64,000 nucleotides of DNA, taken from contig CM038913.1 of assembly GCA_021904315.1 (NCBI GenBank), positions 1-64,000 of the forward strand. The letters are read 5' to 3'. The position numbers and the translations under genes were made by a program. Shown here one piece after another: positions 12,291 to 22,850 of the stretch (position 1 is the first letter of the stretch; every line of letters begins with the position of its first letter). This DNA is from Sphagnum magellanicum (Eukaryota; Streptophyta; Sphagnopsida; Sphagnales; Sphagnaceae). The notes beneath the pieces were generated by a model that was not told the origin of the DNA, did no database searches, and saw nothing but the letters and a program-made list of their open reading frames with translations.

Positions 12291-12534
12291 CTAATTGCAA
12301 AAATGCATAAATACATAAAAAGCAAAGGCACCATAGTTCAAAAAGAAGAAGAAGATTAACTTTAAATTGAGCACATTTGGGACTGAAATATATTATTACA
12401 GTTTTTATTAATACCTATATAGTTGATTTTTTTTTAAAAATCTATTTATTTATTTTTGGGTCGCTTTGTGAGAAAACTGTCCAGAAAGAACACAACCATA
12501 CCAGGGGTTGGGGGTTGGGGGGGGGGAGGATTTT

Positions 12535-12712
12535 CTCAACATATTTTCATCCATCTGGTTGCATCTGATACTTTCATCCAAGAATACGATCAATTTTATC
12601 CATAATCCTGCAAACGAAGCAGGGATGAACTTATTCTCATCCATCGGATAGCCTCTGACACTTTCATCCACGAATACGGTCAATTTTGTTCATAATCCTG
12701 CAAACGAAGCAC
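12535..12712 (+). repeat. 90-bp tandem duplication upstream of the pectinesterase
   Basis: ACTTTCATCCA(A/C)GAATACG, CAATTTT and CATAATCCTGCAAACGAAGC occur twice at a period of 90 (CATAATCCTG at 12601 and 12691). The copies differ at several positions. The duplicate ends just upstream of a (GTC)n run at 12719-12738 and lies in the likely promoter or 5' leader of the pectinesterase gene. Confidence 0.8.
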
Positions 12713-12891
12713 GGCTTTGTCGTCGTCGTCGTCGTCGTGGTGCGCCCGTTGCTGCGGTCGCAGAGCTCTTTGCCGCCATCGCCACAAAGAGCGGCACGGG
12801 CTTGAACTTCCTCCTCCTTCTGCTGCTGCTGCTGCTGCATCGTCATCCTCGGCTTCTGTTTCTGTACCTGTTCCGGAGATTTTTTTTTTCA

Positions 12892-14714
12892 ATGCTGGGA
12901 AACCATGGCGTTGGGCAGGTGGTGCGTGTGGCACAGGACCGCAGTGGACACTACCTGACAGTGCAGGCAGCGATCGACGCGGTTCCGCTCTGCAATACGC
13001 AGCGAGTTGTCATCAGCATTGCCGCTGGAGTGTACCGACAGCCAATTTACGTCCCCAAGACCAAGAATCTGATCACGTTGCAGGTAAAAAGGGGTCTGGA
13101 CCGTCGCTGGGGTGTGGGTATCTTGGTCAACAGTTGCCAAGCAGCCTTGGTTGTCGTCAGAAAAGCTTCATTGTCTCCGTTTGTGTAAGCCGGTTCTGGA
13201 TTCAAACTGCAGCAGGCCTTTGTGCTGAATCTTGAACAGGGAGCTTTATTCCAGTTACAATAAAAATCGGGTTTGAAAGTTGAAGGAAATGTGTAAATCC
13301 CACCTTTGCAGTAGGAAAGTCGCCCTATGAGTCGTGAAGACAGCTCTCAGTCATGCGTTGATGGTAGAATAAGGAATTCTTTCTTTCTTGCCTTGGGGAT
13401 TAGGGTTTCATAACTGCAGATTTGCAGGTGTGATTCTTCCTCTTGTAAAGAAGAATGGCATTCTGTACCCTGACGATCCTGAGTGAATTTTGTTCCCCAC
13501 CCTTGGAGCTCCTGCCTTGTAGGATGTGTACACCTTTCTTAAAGGCCATAAGCAGGGCAATGTGGCTCACCAAGTCAAGGAGTTGAAGTCTTCAGTTCCC
13601 AGTTGGTTAATTATGATGTGCATTGCATTTTCTGGTTTGAGTCTTTGCATTGGCTGCAGCTGAATCTTAAACTTTATGGAGGTCCAATGCTGCCCAAGTG
13701 CACAAGACATGAATATGACATCTTGAGTCTTTCATGTCCAGATCATGTACTAGTACATGCTTGGATCTGTACCATGGTTCTAGAGATAGCCTGAACCAGT
13801 GGAATGACTCAAAATGAGAGTGAATGCACACTATGATCATTTGATCATATTTTGTGTGCAAGTTCATGGCACATGTGAAAGTTTGGGCTTTTGAGTCTTT
13901 GGACCTGGTGGAAGTGCAGGGAGCAAATGCACATGACACGATTCTTACATGGAGCAACACTGCTACAAACATTGAGCATCACCAGGCATCACGAGTGATT
14001 GGGACAGGGACGTTTGCCTGTGGCTCAGTGATTGTGGAGGGTGAGGATTTTATAGCTCAAGGACTCACATTTGAAAATGGTGCACCACAAGGATCAGGTC
14101 AAGCAGTGGCCATCAGAGTAACTGCAGATCGGTGTGCATTCTATAACTGTCGGTTTTTGGGATGGCAGGATACTGCTTATCTGCACTATGGCAGGCACTA
14201 CTTCAGAGACTGTTACATTGAGGGAAGTGTAGATTTCATCTTTGGGAATGGGCAAGTGCTGTTGGAGCACTGCCATATCCACTGCAAGTCTAATGGCTTT
14301 ATCACAGCGCAGCAGCGCCGCAATGCAAATGAGACCACAGGCTTTGTGTTTTTGACATGTGTGATTACAGGCACTGGCAGTGGTGCTCCGTACATGCATC
14401 TTGGCCGGCCATGGGCACCATGTGCACGAGTCATTTTTGCTTACACTTGGATGGATACTTGCATTCTGCCTGTGGGTTGGAACAACTGGAATGACAGAGC
14501 CAATGAGAAAACAGCATGCTACATAGAGTACAAGTGCTCAGGGCCTGGAAGCAACAAATCTCAGCGTTGTTCATGGGCTCGCCAATTGCAAGATTCTGAT
14601 GCTGCTCAATTTCTATCACCAGATTTCATTGATCCACAGCAATCATGGTTGACGCAGCGATTCAAAGATGCTCCTCCCTATGTGCCTGTTCCATTGTCAG
14701 CAAGAGCGTTATGA
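12892..14714 (+). CDS. PME31: Pectinesterase (pectin methylesterase), PME31-like, two exons
   Basis: Pectin methylesterases remove methyl esters from homogalacturonan, usually in the cell wall. Exons are 12892-13083 and 13920-14714, joined in phase 0 across an 836-bp intron (CAG|GTAAAA to GTGCAG|G), giving 328 residues. The first in-frame ATG is 12892; the frame stays open upstream but only through a CTG-repeat leucine run without an ATG. Family residues are all present: GVYRQPIYVPK; QAVAIR (Gln125); GWQDTAY (Gln147, Asp148); VDFIFGN (Asp169); LGRPW (Arg227, Trp229). IEHHQASRVIGTGTF and IRVTADRCAFYNCRFLGWQD closely recall Arabidopsis PME31, which also lacks the inhibitor-like pro-region. No clear signal peptide follows the chosen start; if a non-ATG or upstream-exon start is used, a hydrophobic leader would be added. 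It converges on the exonuclease gene. It looks intact. Confidence 0.9.
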
Positions 14715-17271
14715 TGTTCAAGTTTTGGATACATAGTACACTTATACACTACCTGAGAACTGGCAGAATACTGTGCATTCACCCCCCTTGCTCAAGGTTT
14801 CAATGGCTCTTGCAGATCTGGCATATTATCATGATTTTCATCACCTGGCTGCTGTGTTGTCCACGGGTTTAATTTGTAGTATACCTGAAGTGAAAATATA
14901 TGAACTGTGGCGATATTTCCACATTCTGCAAGGAGCTGCCAATTCAGAGGTTTGACTATGTAGCTGGATTATCTGTGTTCTAGGAAACAGTTCTCTCTTT
15001 ATAGAAAATTCATGAAAGAAAACGGTGTTGAGGAATAGATCCCTAGAAGGGACACACTGCTTATGCCTGTGTTGCTTGAGAATACTATAGCTACTTTAGT
15101 GTACTTTGAAGGTCCAGTGTGTGGCAGGGAGAACACTCTCTTGAATGACAAATTATGTCATGAGCCAGGATAACAGCTGTGTTGTATCTCTGTATACTTG
15201 TTCTTGGTCTCAGCTCAGATCTTGTCTTAGACTGCAAAATGAAGGATTAATTGAGTGCTCCTGGAGTGTGCAAGGAGATGGTTACTTACACCTATCAGCT
15301 GGGCACTTCAAGGTTTATCTGTTGGGAGCATAAGGCCCCTCCAGCTACCTATATTGGGTGATAAGGATGGTCCATTTTCTAAAGCAGGGTTTATCTTTTT
15401 CTAAAGTCATGGTCCCTTCCAGAAAAAGGTTTTCTCTTTGTGTCCAGTTTTTCTTCTCCTGTTTTCTTTTTTGCTTCTCTGTCAAGCTCTCTTCTTAAAG
15501 ACATGCTTTGTTTACCTGTAAAGTTCTCTTGCAGGTTGAGAGTAGTAAGGTTTTAGCTCCTTGGAGGGCCATTCTAAAGTCTTACAAGTCTTTAAGTGTT
15601 TAGGAGAGTTCTTCTCCCTTTTGCTTGTGTGCTTTATTTGTGTCTGTTTTTCCTTTTCTTGTTTTCACTTTTATGTCTCTACTTGTTAAAAGTCCTTTCC
15701 TTATTCTTTAAGACATCCTTTGCTTACCTATAAGGTTCTCTTGTGGGTTCAAAGTAGTAAGGCTTTAGCTCCTGAGAGAGTCATTCTGAAGTTTTACAAG
15801 TCTTAAAGTGATCAGGAGAGTCCTTTGTCTTCTCTTGGTAGTGTGTTTTTCTGTTTTTCTTGTCTGTGCTTTTGGCTTTGGGGCCTATTTTAACGTCAAG
15901 AGCAGAGTCCCAGTCTGTTGTAAGGCATTCGAAGGTTTTGCTGCAGGTGACTCTCTGCAAGTGCCAGCACTGTGATCTTTGAGTTGTAACAAGCAATGCC
16001 TTTTGATTCATATGCCTCATGTTCATTTCATATCTCAATTACTGCTAAGTTGGGAGTTGTCAATAGTCAATTTTACAGATTTTTTAGGCTTTTGTAGTTG
16101 TAAAGAGTTCTTTGTCTCTCAGATGGTCAGTCTTATTGCCCTTCTGAAGAATAAAGACTACCCTCTAAAGATTCTGTATAAAAGGACTAGAGGGTTTGCT
16201 CGATAAGAAAAATTCCTTTTTGGAATTTCTGCATTTGCAGTATTCTGAATGATTCTGTATAGTCTTGTAAGTGGGGAGCTTCTTGTAAGCCCACTTGGTC
16301 TTTGTTCTTCCCTGCTGTCCTTTTCTGCATGTTTTGTCGATCCTATTGTGTCTTTCTGTTTTTTGTTATCTCCTTGTGTTGTCATTTGTTGCTAGCGGGT
16401 AGCATGACTGAGTCTTGCCATTGCTTCCGGGTTTGCAGCAGAAACTTGGTATGCAGTTTAGTGTTTTCACTGGCCTTTACCAACTGTAGGGAGCTGATGA
16501 AGTCAGTGTGGAAGTTATGATAGAGAAGTCACTATCACGCATGCTGCTGTTAGTGTTCCCTGAACAGGTGTGAGACTGGCTCTGTTGTTCATACTGCTTT
16601 AGTTTTTTATTTTGTTTTTAGATCTTTTTCAGTTTTTGTTTCTTGGTCCTATGTTCTCTGTTTTGTCTTTCCTTCTTTGGAATTCTCTGTGGCCGGTTGA
16701 AGAGTTAACCTTGCTTTGATTTTTCTTAATTGTGAGATTGGAGATTTCTTGATTCTTATGGGAGATATTATATCTATCAACACCATGTTGATTTGAAGCT
16801 GTGGATTTGACTTTCTGTTTCATAGATTGTATCAGGATACCGTCCAAATGTGAGAATTTTGCATGAGAACCATCAAGTTGTTGCAAATACAACTTTTTGC
16901 ATGTTTTTGCAGTCAATTTCAATTGATCACAACTAATTTAGTCCTTGCCCTCTGAACTTTTGCCTGACCAGCTTGCATGTGCATTCTATTGTGTGGACAA
17001 GCAGGACATCAATGGCAATGCATTGGCAACGAGTTGCAAGTTTTTGTCCAGAATATTTTTTGACTCTGGATGTTTACAACACCAGAGTTCCTAATGAAGT
17101 AGCAGGACCAATACAAGTGCTCACCATTTGCAGCTTGCACTTCCCCTGCTCATATGCTTGTATCTGTACTTATGATCATTTCTGTTGAAAGTCTGCTTGC
17201 ATTGCAGGGTGGTGTAGACGTAAGGGCAAGCTGGTGAGGTCTTCACAATCTCTTCACAGTGCACATGAGTG
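14715..17271. other. Interval between convergent genes, no gene seen
   Basis: This T-rich sequence on the plus strand lies between the 3' ends of the pectinesterase and exonuclease genes. It probably contains both 3' untranslated regions. No exon could be supported. Several TTTTCT-rich stretches with CTTTAGCTCC-like phrases recur around 15540-15790 (for example GTTTTAGCTCCTTGGA and GCTTTAGCTCCTGAGA), suggesting an old short duplication. Confidence 0.45.
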
Positions 17272-19527
17272 CTATGAAACTGGTTTGCACTTGCCCACAT
17301 CAGAATTGCCCTCTGGCAATGAACTTATCACAGGGTCAGGAAAGGACTTAAGCACCTGCAACACATGTGGTGCAGATGGATTGCTTAGCCAGCTTTCTTT
17401 CACCTCTCTTTTTTCCATATCCACATTTGTACAATATTAGCCACTGCTTGAATTGGAAATCACAAGATTGTTTTAGCTGACATGATGGTTGCAGAGAATC
17501 GAATGGAGTAAATAAGGGCAGCAGTGATGATGGTGGGGGGGAGGGGTAACCTGATAAAGATGCCATGATGCAAATGCATCAGTTGCTGCATACAACAGTT
17601 GCGGTTGTGACGATGGTTCAGCTTCCCAGTCTCCAGTTCGTATGCTTCGCACTTTCTCAACCTGTTGATACAACCAACATTTGCAAAACTGGTTTCAAAT
17701 CATCAGTGTCTTTGCATTCTGTAAGTGGCATTTTGCCTCAAAACACTGAAACCCTAATTTCTTCTGATGGACATAGGAAAAAGCACAGCATTCTCCTCTA
17801 ATGTATTTCCTAGTTCAGGAATAGTCATTCAAGCGAGTGCAAGAGAACACACATCTCTGATGCAATACATAAGATGATCATTATCTTTCTTCCAGTAGTA
17901 AAGGAAACAATGCGCCTTACTTTCAATTGAGAAAAGATCACCAGACCTGCTTACATGTTAGCTCCTGTGCAAGACTGGAGAGACTCCACTGCTTGACTGC
18001 ATGTGGGTCACTTGTGAGCTTTGCATTAGCAAGGATGGAGAGGTCCACCAGCCCATGTGTCCAGATCTGATAGTCTTGTCGCAGCTTTGCAGCATCTCCA
18101 TGTATACCTACCCCAACCTGTCAATTCTTAGGTCAGATTCTGCAGGTGCATGTCAAGAATCTTTTGCACATAAGATGAAGACATGCATATGAGGATCTAG
18201 GGGTGGGGGGCAGACAAACAGAGAGAAGGATCTGTCTTAAACATAGCATGAGACAGAACTGCTTTCCAACAATGCGATTTCCCATCTTCAAGTTGTCAGA
18301 TGCAAAGCTCATATTACATTTTCAGGTTGTCAGACGCAAATCTCCGCACCTAATTAAGGATTTGCAACATTGACAGGTTGTACATTGCACATTGATTGAT
18401 CGGACTTTGTGGGGATAGTATTGAAGGTGAAATTTTCTTTGCTGGAAAATCGAAAGTGATGAGAGCTGCCTACCTTGAGAATGGTAGAGTCTTGTAAGAT
18501 GCTAAGAAGGGAAGGAGGAATGCCTGAGTGTTTGATATGCATCACAGCACATCGGCTTGCTTCCAAGCACAGTTGCACAACAGCAACCTTCCCTGCTCCT
18601 TCCCCTGGAGAAATCTCTTTCCAAACAATGATTCTTAGAATTAGATCATCATCACGCACATCAAACAAAAATAAAATTACACACAATCAACAATAGGTTC
18701 CCTTGCCAAACAAGAACTTCAAACCCTAATCAGAAATGGATTGAGTTTTTACCTACCTCTCTGGAATGAAGCTTTCCATTCGGTGTCAAACCCCATGGCC
18801 ACTTCTGCTGCTGTTGCTTCCTGTCTCTTCCCTCTTACAATTTCCAAGATCTCTTCTGCAGCCATATTCACCTCTGCTTCTGACTTGCTGTACACTATGC
18901 GACCCTTGAACTGCAGCAATGGCAACTTGCTTTTCACCTTGCCTGCAGAGCGAGATTGCTAATCCGTAATGACATTTTTCACAGAATCAATCATATGTTG
19001 CAGAGATGGTGAAATGCTAGCAGCAATTGTTTACCTGCATTTGTTGTTTGCCATGGAACTGTGAGCTGACTTAGATTAGTCTGTCCCCAAGCTGCGGGCA
19101 AGGATCTGCGTTGCCTCTTTGTGTGACCGAAACCTCCTTCACATTCTCTCGCTGCTGCTGCTGCATTATTTGTTTCTCGCTGTCTGTCATCACTTGTGGC
19201 AGCGACAACCTCTCTCCATCCTCCTGCTCCTCCTCCATAGGGCTCTCTGAGCTCACATCCTCTTCGACATGGCGTTATTGTGGTTGCCAAAGGTTGCTTG
19301 GAGGCAATCACGTCATGTGCACTCTCAGGGGTGGTTGTCTGTTTTGGACTCTGTGCCCCTTGTGGATCTCTTCTGTCACCTGCTCCAACAAGAGCGTCTG
19401 AAGAAGGAAGAGCAACAACACGTCTTTGAGCGGAAGCAAGTGCAAGTTCAATGGCAGCCCATTCAATGGAATCCACCCATTCCATTTCCATCACCATAGA
19501 GTTCTCCTCCTTCTCCTCGTCTCCCAT
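17272..19527 (-). CDS. WEX: Werner syndrome-like 3'-5' exonuclease (WRNexo/WEX), six exons
   Basis: This is a DEDDy-family 3'-5' exonuclease, the stand-alone plant counterpart of the WRN exonuclease domain, with roles in DNA repair or, for Arabidopsis WEX, gene silencing. Exons on the minus strand are 19527-19035, 18942-18757, 18604-18474, 18117-17947, 17661-17551 and 17355-17272. All have GT..AG borders and the phases (1,1,0,0,0) join without a break: 391 residues. The N-terminal ~165 residues are low in similarity and acidic/glutamine-rich. The domain begins at FKGRIVYSK. Catalytic residues are visible: Asp217 and Glu219 in GFDTEW, Asp278 in VGVGIHGDAAKL, Tyr351 and Asp355 in YAATDAFASW. 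VMHIKHSGIPPSL and ASWHLYQVLKSFPDP match family positions. The start is the first in-frame ATG (MGDEEKEE). The spacing over every junction equals that of plant homologues, so no exon is missing. Probably functional. Confidence 0.9.
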
Positions 19528-20013
19528 TTCTTGTATGATTTTTCCTTCCAACTCTTCACTGTTTCTGTGTGAGAAAACAGCTCGTCCGTGCAATGCCGTT
19601 GCACTGTGTGCTCTTACATCTTCTGCTTCTCAGATCAGATCTGGTATGTTTAGGGTTGTGATCTTCTCTTCTCGACTCAAAGCTTTTTGCAAGATGTCAT
19701 CAATGTAGTAGCTTTGTGACTTTCCCTTCCCATGTGCAAGATTTTTCCAATTTCAGATTGATGAGAGAAAATTTTCCATCAATGTTTTGCTAGAATATTT
19801 TTCCTTGGGATCTTCTTCTTCTTCTTCTAAACTCTAAACCCTAAACTGCTCGCTGCCCATGCTCATTATCTTTTCTTGTGTGTGTGTGTGTGTGCGTGTG
19901 AGAGAGGGAGAGAAAGGGACCTGCAGTCTGAGAGAAAGCGGTGTGAAAATGCTTCCTGAATTCTGAGCTGCTTTCTCAATTGTTTGCATTTCTTTCATGT
20001 ACAGGAGAGTTCT
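19528..20013. promoter_or_regulatory. Presumed promoter region of the WEX gene
   Basis: This interval lies immediately upstream of the WEX start. It contains a (GT)n run followed by GAGAGAGGGAGAG (19876-19920) and a CTTCTTCTTCTTC tract near 19813. CT/GA-rich tracts are common near plant transcription starts. No TATA box or defined operator could be assigned. If the HD-Zip-like relic downstream was once a gene, this was a divergent promoter. Confidence 0.3.
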
Positions 20014-21120
20014 GATGCAGTTGGGAGCAAACTATGGCAGTTTCTACAACTCTTTTGATCAGGAAAATCAATCACCTGCTGCAGGTCACCACCCTCTGCA
20101 CAACTGCATTCAATTCATGCCTCTCTAGCAGCAAAACTCTTCCTACCATCATCGCCATCATCACCAGCATCATCATCATCAGGAAGAGAATTATTTGTCC
20201 TTTAGTGTTTTCAAAACTACTACAATCAAAATGATGATGAGGATGATCATGCAGGAAATGATCAAGTGCTGCTGCATGGATTCTAGACCAAGAAAGGTAA
20301 GAAAAAACACAAGTTTCTGTTTCATAGCAATGTCATTTTGCTGGTGTTCTATAAGATATGTGCAAACCCTAGATGTGCCACTGTTGGGTATGCATTTTAC
20401 TTCAGTATGCAAACCATAGAATGCACCAATGTTTCAGAGTGTGTGCATTTCTTTCAGTAGACTCTAATGGAAAATGTACAAATGTGTCTTCAGCTATGCA
20501 CTGGTCAGCCTAGGTTTCTGTACTCTGTTTTCCATGTGCTATAAAGATACACATTCCTTGTGGAAAATGAACCTCAAGTCTAAGGGAAAGCAATTCTTAC
20601 AATACTCTTGTGCTACCAATGTACCAAACTGCATCCCCTGGCACAAGATGTCCAAGTCACAGATTCAAGCCTTTCTAAAGGTGGAGAAGCATGAACAGAA
20701 ATCAACTTTTTGAATCTTACTCAACGACATGAAGCAAGCACTGCATGAGTAGCAAAAAGCATTGAGTGGCTGATGTGTGTCATCTTCTAGCCTCGCTCAT
20801 CTCACTGTATGCTGTAGTATTGTGTGCATTGAAACACTCGGTTCTCAAGTTGTTTGGACCTGGAAATTGGCTTGTGGTCAAACAGCTTGACCTCAACTTT
20901 TTGCAGAAGTTTGGCATGATCTTCTTAGTGTGAGAGTGATGAGGTTGTTGAGATGAATATGCTACAAGTGCAAGAAATGTGTTGATTGATATGTTCAGCT
21001 CCTCTCCAAAGAAAGACAATGCTGAACCACAATCTGAGAAAGGAGATGAAGCACAACAAGAACTGCCCACCTTAAGCTCCTCCTCCACATTCAACTTCTC
21101 CTCTTCAGGGGCCCATCAAG
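20014..21120 (+). pseudogene. Possible decayed class I HD-Zip transcription-factor gene
   Basis: An ATG at 20014 opens a frame (MQLGANYGSFYNSF), followed by a stop, a His-rich tract (HHRHHHQHHHH) and, after a frame change, an acidic tract (QNDDEDDHAGND). Near 20645-20700, KSQIQAFLKVEKHEQKS is reminiscent of the homeodomain start (QVQALEKSFEVENKLEPER). Near 20848-20905, CAAGTTGTTTGG and then CAAACAGCTTGACCTCAAC resemble the helix-3 and zipper junction (QVAVWFQNRR..KTKQLERD). A serine-, glutamate- and glutamine-rich tail follows (20990-21118), ending in a donor-like CAAG|TAAGT. The pieces lie in the right order but are broken by stops and frameshifts. Each match alone is weak, so this call is tentative. 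Confidence 0.3.
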
Positions 21121-22249
21121 TAAGTGATCAACATCCTTGCATGGTTTTGAAGCACTATCTCTCACTACAACTGGGTTCTGAGCTCCAACACTCCTACAAT
21201 GAGTTCTTTTGTTTGGTCTTGGGTGAGTGTTTCCAAACCCTCAAAACTTCTGTGGAAGTTCATGCAACAAAACCCATGGTCTGATCATATGGGGCTGGTT
21301 CCATATCAAAGTTTTGGAAGCTTGAACATATTACCTCTTGAAAAAATCTACTATCAACAAATCCATCTTGAACAGCATTTACTTAAGCAGACTTGCATTT
21401 GAGCTTTATGGTTAGATTGACTATGTCATCTATAGCTGCACATATAAATTCCTGAGCTCAATACTAGTGAATTCTAGAAAACTCTTAAAACCCCAGTGTG
21501 AAAGACATCATCAATCAGAAGGAATCTCACTACAGATTGTCTATATATGTGTTAGGGTGCAGCTGAAGAAGCCAGTTGTTGGTGGCAACTAGGGATGCTG
21601 TTGGACATGGAACTGGCACTCTACAGGCCGCATTCTGGAACAGGGCATTCCTTGACTGATCAAGGTCATCAAATCTCACACTAGTTGTGGTATGCAAAGG
21701 CCACAACATTTGCTGTTGAGCCCAACATCTTTGTTGTAGCAGCAAATGCATTGCCTTCGAATGTGAACATGGGGTAACATACCTCACAATCCTACATCTC
21801 CCAAGATTTCAATGCACAACATTTGTTATTTCTCCACAATGGAAAATGCAATATATTCCATGCTTGGAGTTAAGGAACTGAAAGATGTTTGCTAACTCTG
21901 TTTGCAGCCAACATGATCTTCCTCTTGATCTTCCTCTCATGCTGCAACAATATTCAATTCCATTGGCCTATGTTTTTAAACTACATTTGCAAATTTTAAA
22001 TAATGTTTTTGGAGATTTCTTGTGTTTATTCATCAATCTCTATCTATGGACAACAATGCGTTGAATTAGCACATAGGTTTTGCCCCATTTTATTGATATA
22101 CTTCAATAAAATACATCATATGACATATGACATATTTTATGTTAAATGCTGTTGGTTAAAATTCATGATCTTTTCATCATTTTATGAGCTAATATTATGT
22201 TATAAGTAGGAGAGTAATGGACAATTCTCATTTTGAAAGAAAAGCTTTT
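21121..22249. other. Intergenic stretch, nothing recognised
   Basis: Mixed-composition sequence grades into AT-rich DNA. I could not support an exon on either strand. Confidence 0.4.
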
Positions 22250-22850
22250 CATATTTAAATTTAAGTTTTAGGGTTTGGCTTTAGGTTTTAGGGGTGAATT
22301 AGCTTGTAGGGTTTGAGAGTTTTAAAATTTAGGTTTTTAGCTTATTGTTTAGATTTTGTGTTTTGAGTTTGAGTTCAGGGTTTTACTGTTTTTGGTTTAT
22401 GGTTAGCTTTTACATGTTTAAGTTTTAGGGTTCATGGGTTACCCTTTTAGGGTCCGAGGATTAGGTTTTCATGTGAGGGTTTAAGCTTTTGTGATTTGAG
22501 TTTAGGGTTTAAAATTGACAGTTTATGGTCTATGTTCAACTTTTGAAGTTAGTGGTTTTAGGGTTTAGACTTTCCAGATTTAGGGTTTAAATTGAAGGTT
22601 TAAGTTTTTATGGTTAGAGTTTAGGGTTTAAGGTTTAGATTTTTAGGGTGTAAGCTTTTAAGGTTTTCAACTTATGGTGGGTTTTGGGTTTTAATGGTTC
22701 AGGGGTAGTATTTAAAAGTTTTAGGGCAAAGTTTAGAGGTTTAGGGTTTAGGTTTTGGTGATTTGAACAAGTTTAGTGTCTAAGGATCTAGGGTTATCTT
22801 AGGGTTTATGATCTAAGTAACTAGGTTAAGGTTTAGACTTCCAGTTAGAA
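22250..22850 (+). repeat. Degenerate interstitial telomere-like sequence
   Basis: The plant telomere heptamer TTTAGGG occurs at least ten times exactly within about 550 bases (for example near 22266, 22503, 22558, 22579, 22618, 22720 and 22740). Many one-base variants (TTTAGGTT, TTTATGG, TTTTAGGG) fill the gaps. All are in the same orientation. The order is irregular, so it is not a functional telomere array. Either an old interstitial telomeric insertion or a slipped T/A/G-rich simple repeat would fit. Confidence 0.65.

Noticed and set aside
12802-12891. Upstream extension of the pectinesterase frame with a leucine-rich leader
   Set aside because: It opens at TTG with no ATG and consists of a CTG-repeat translation. 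The first ATG (12892) fits the PME31 start, so I did not use it as a signal peptide.
22250-22850. True chromosome end
   Set aside because: The heptamers are irregular and interrupted, and ordinary sequence with a gene lies on both sides.
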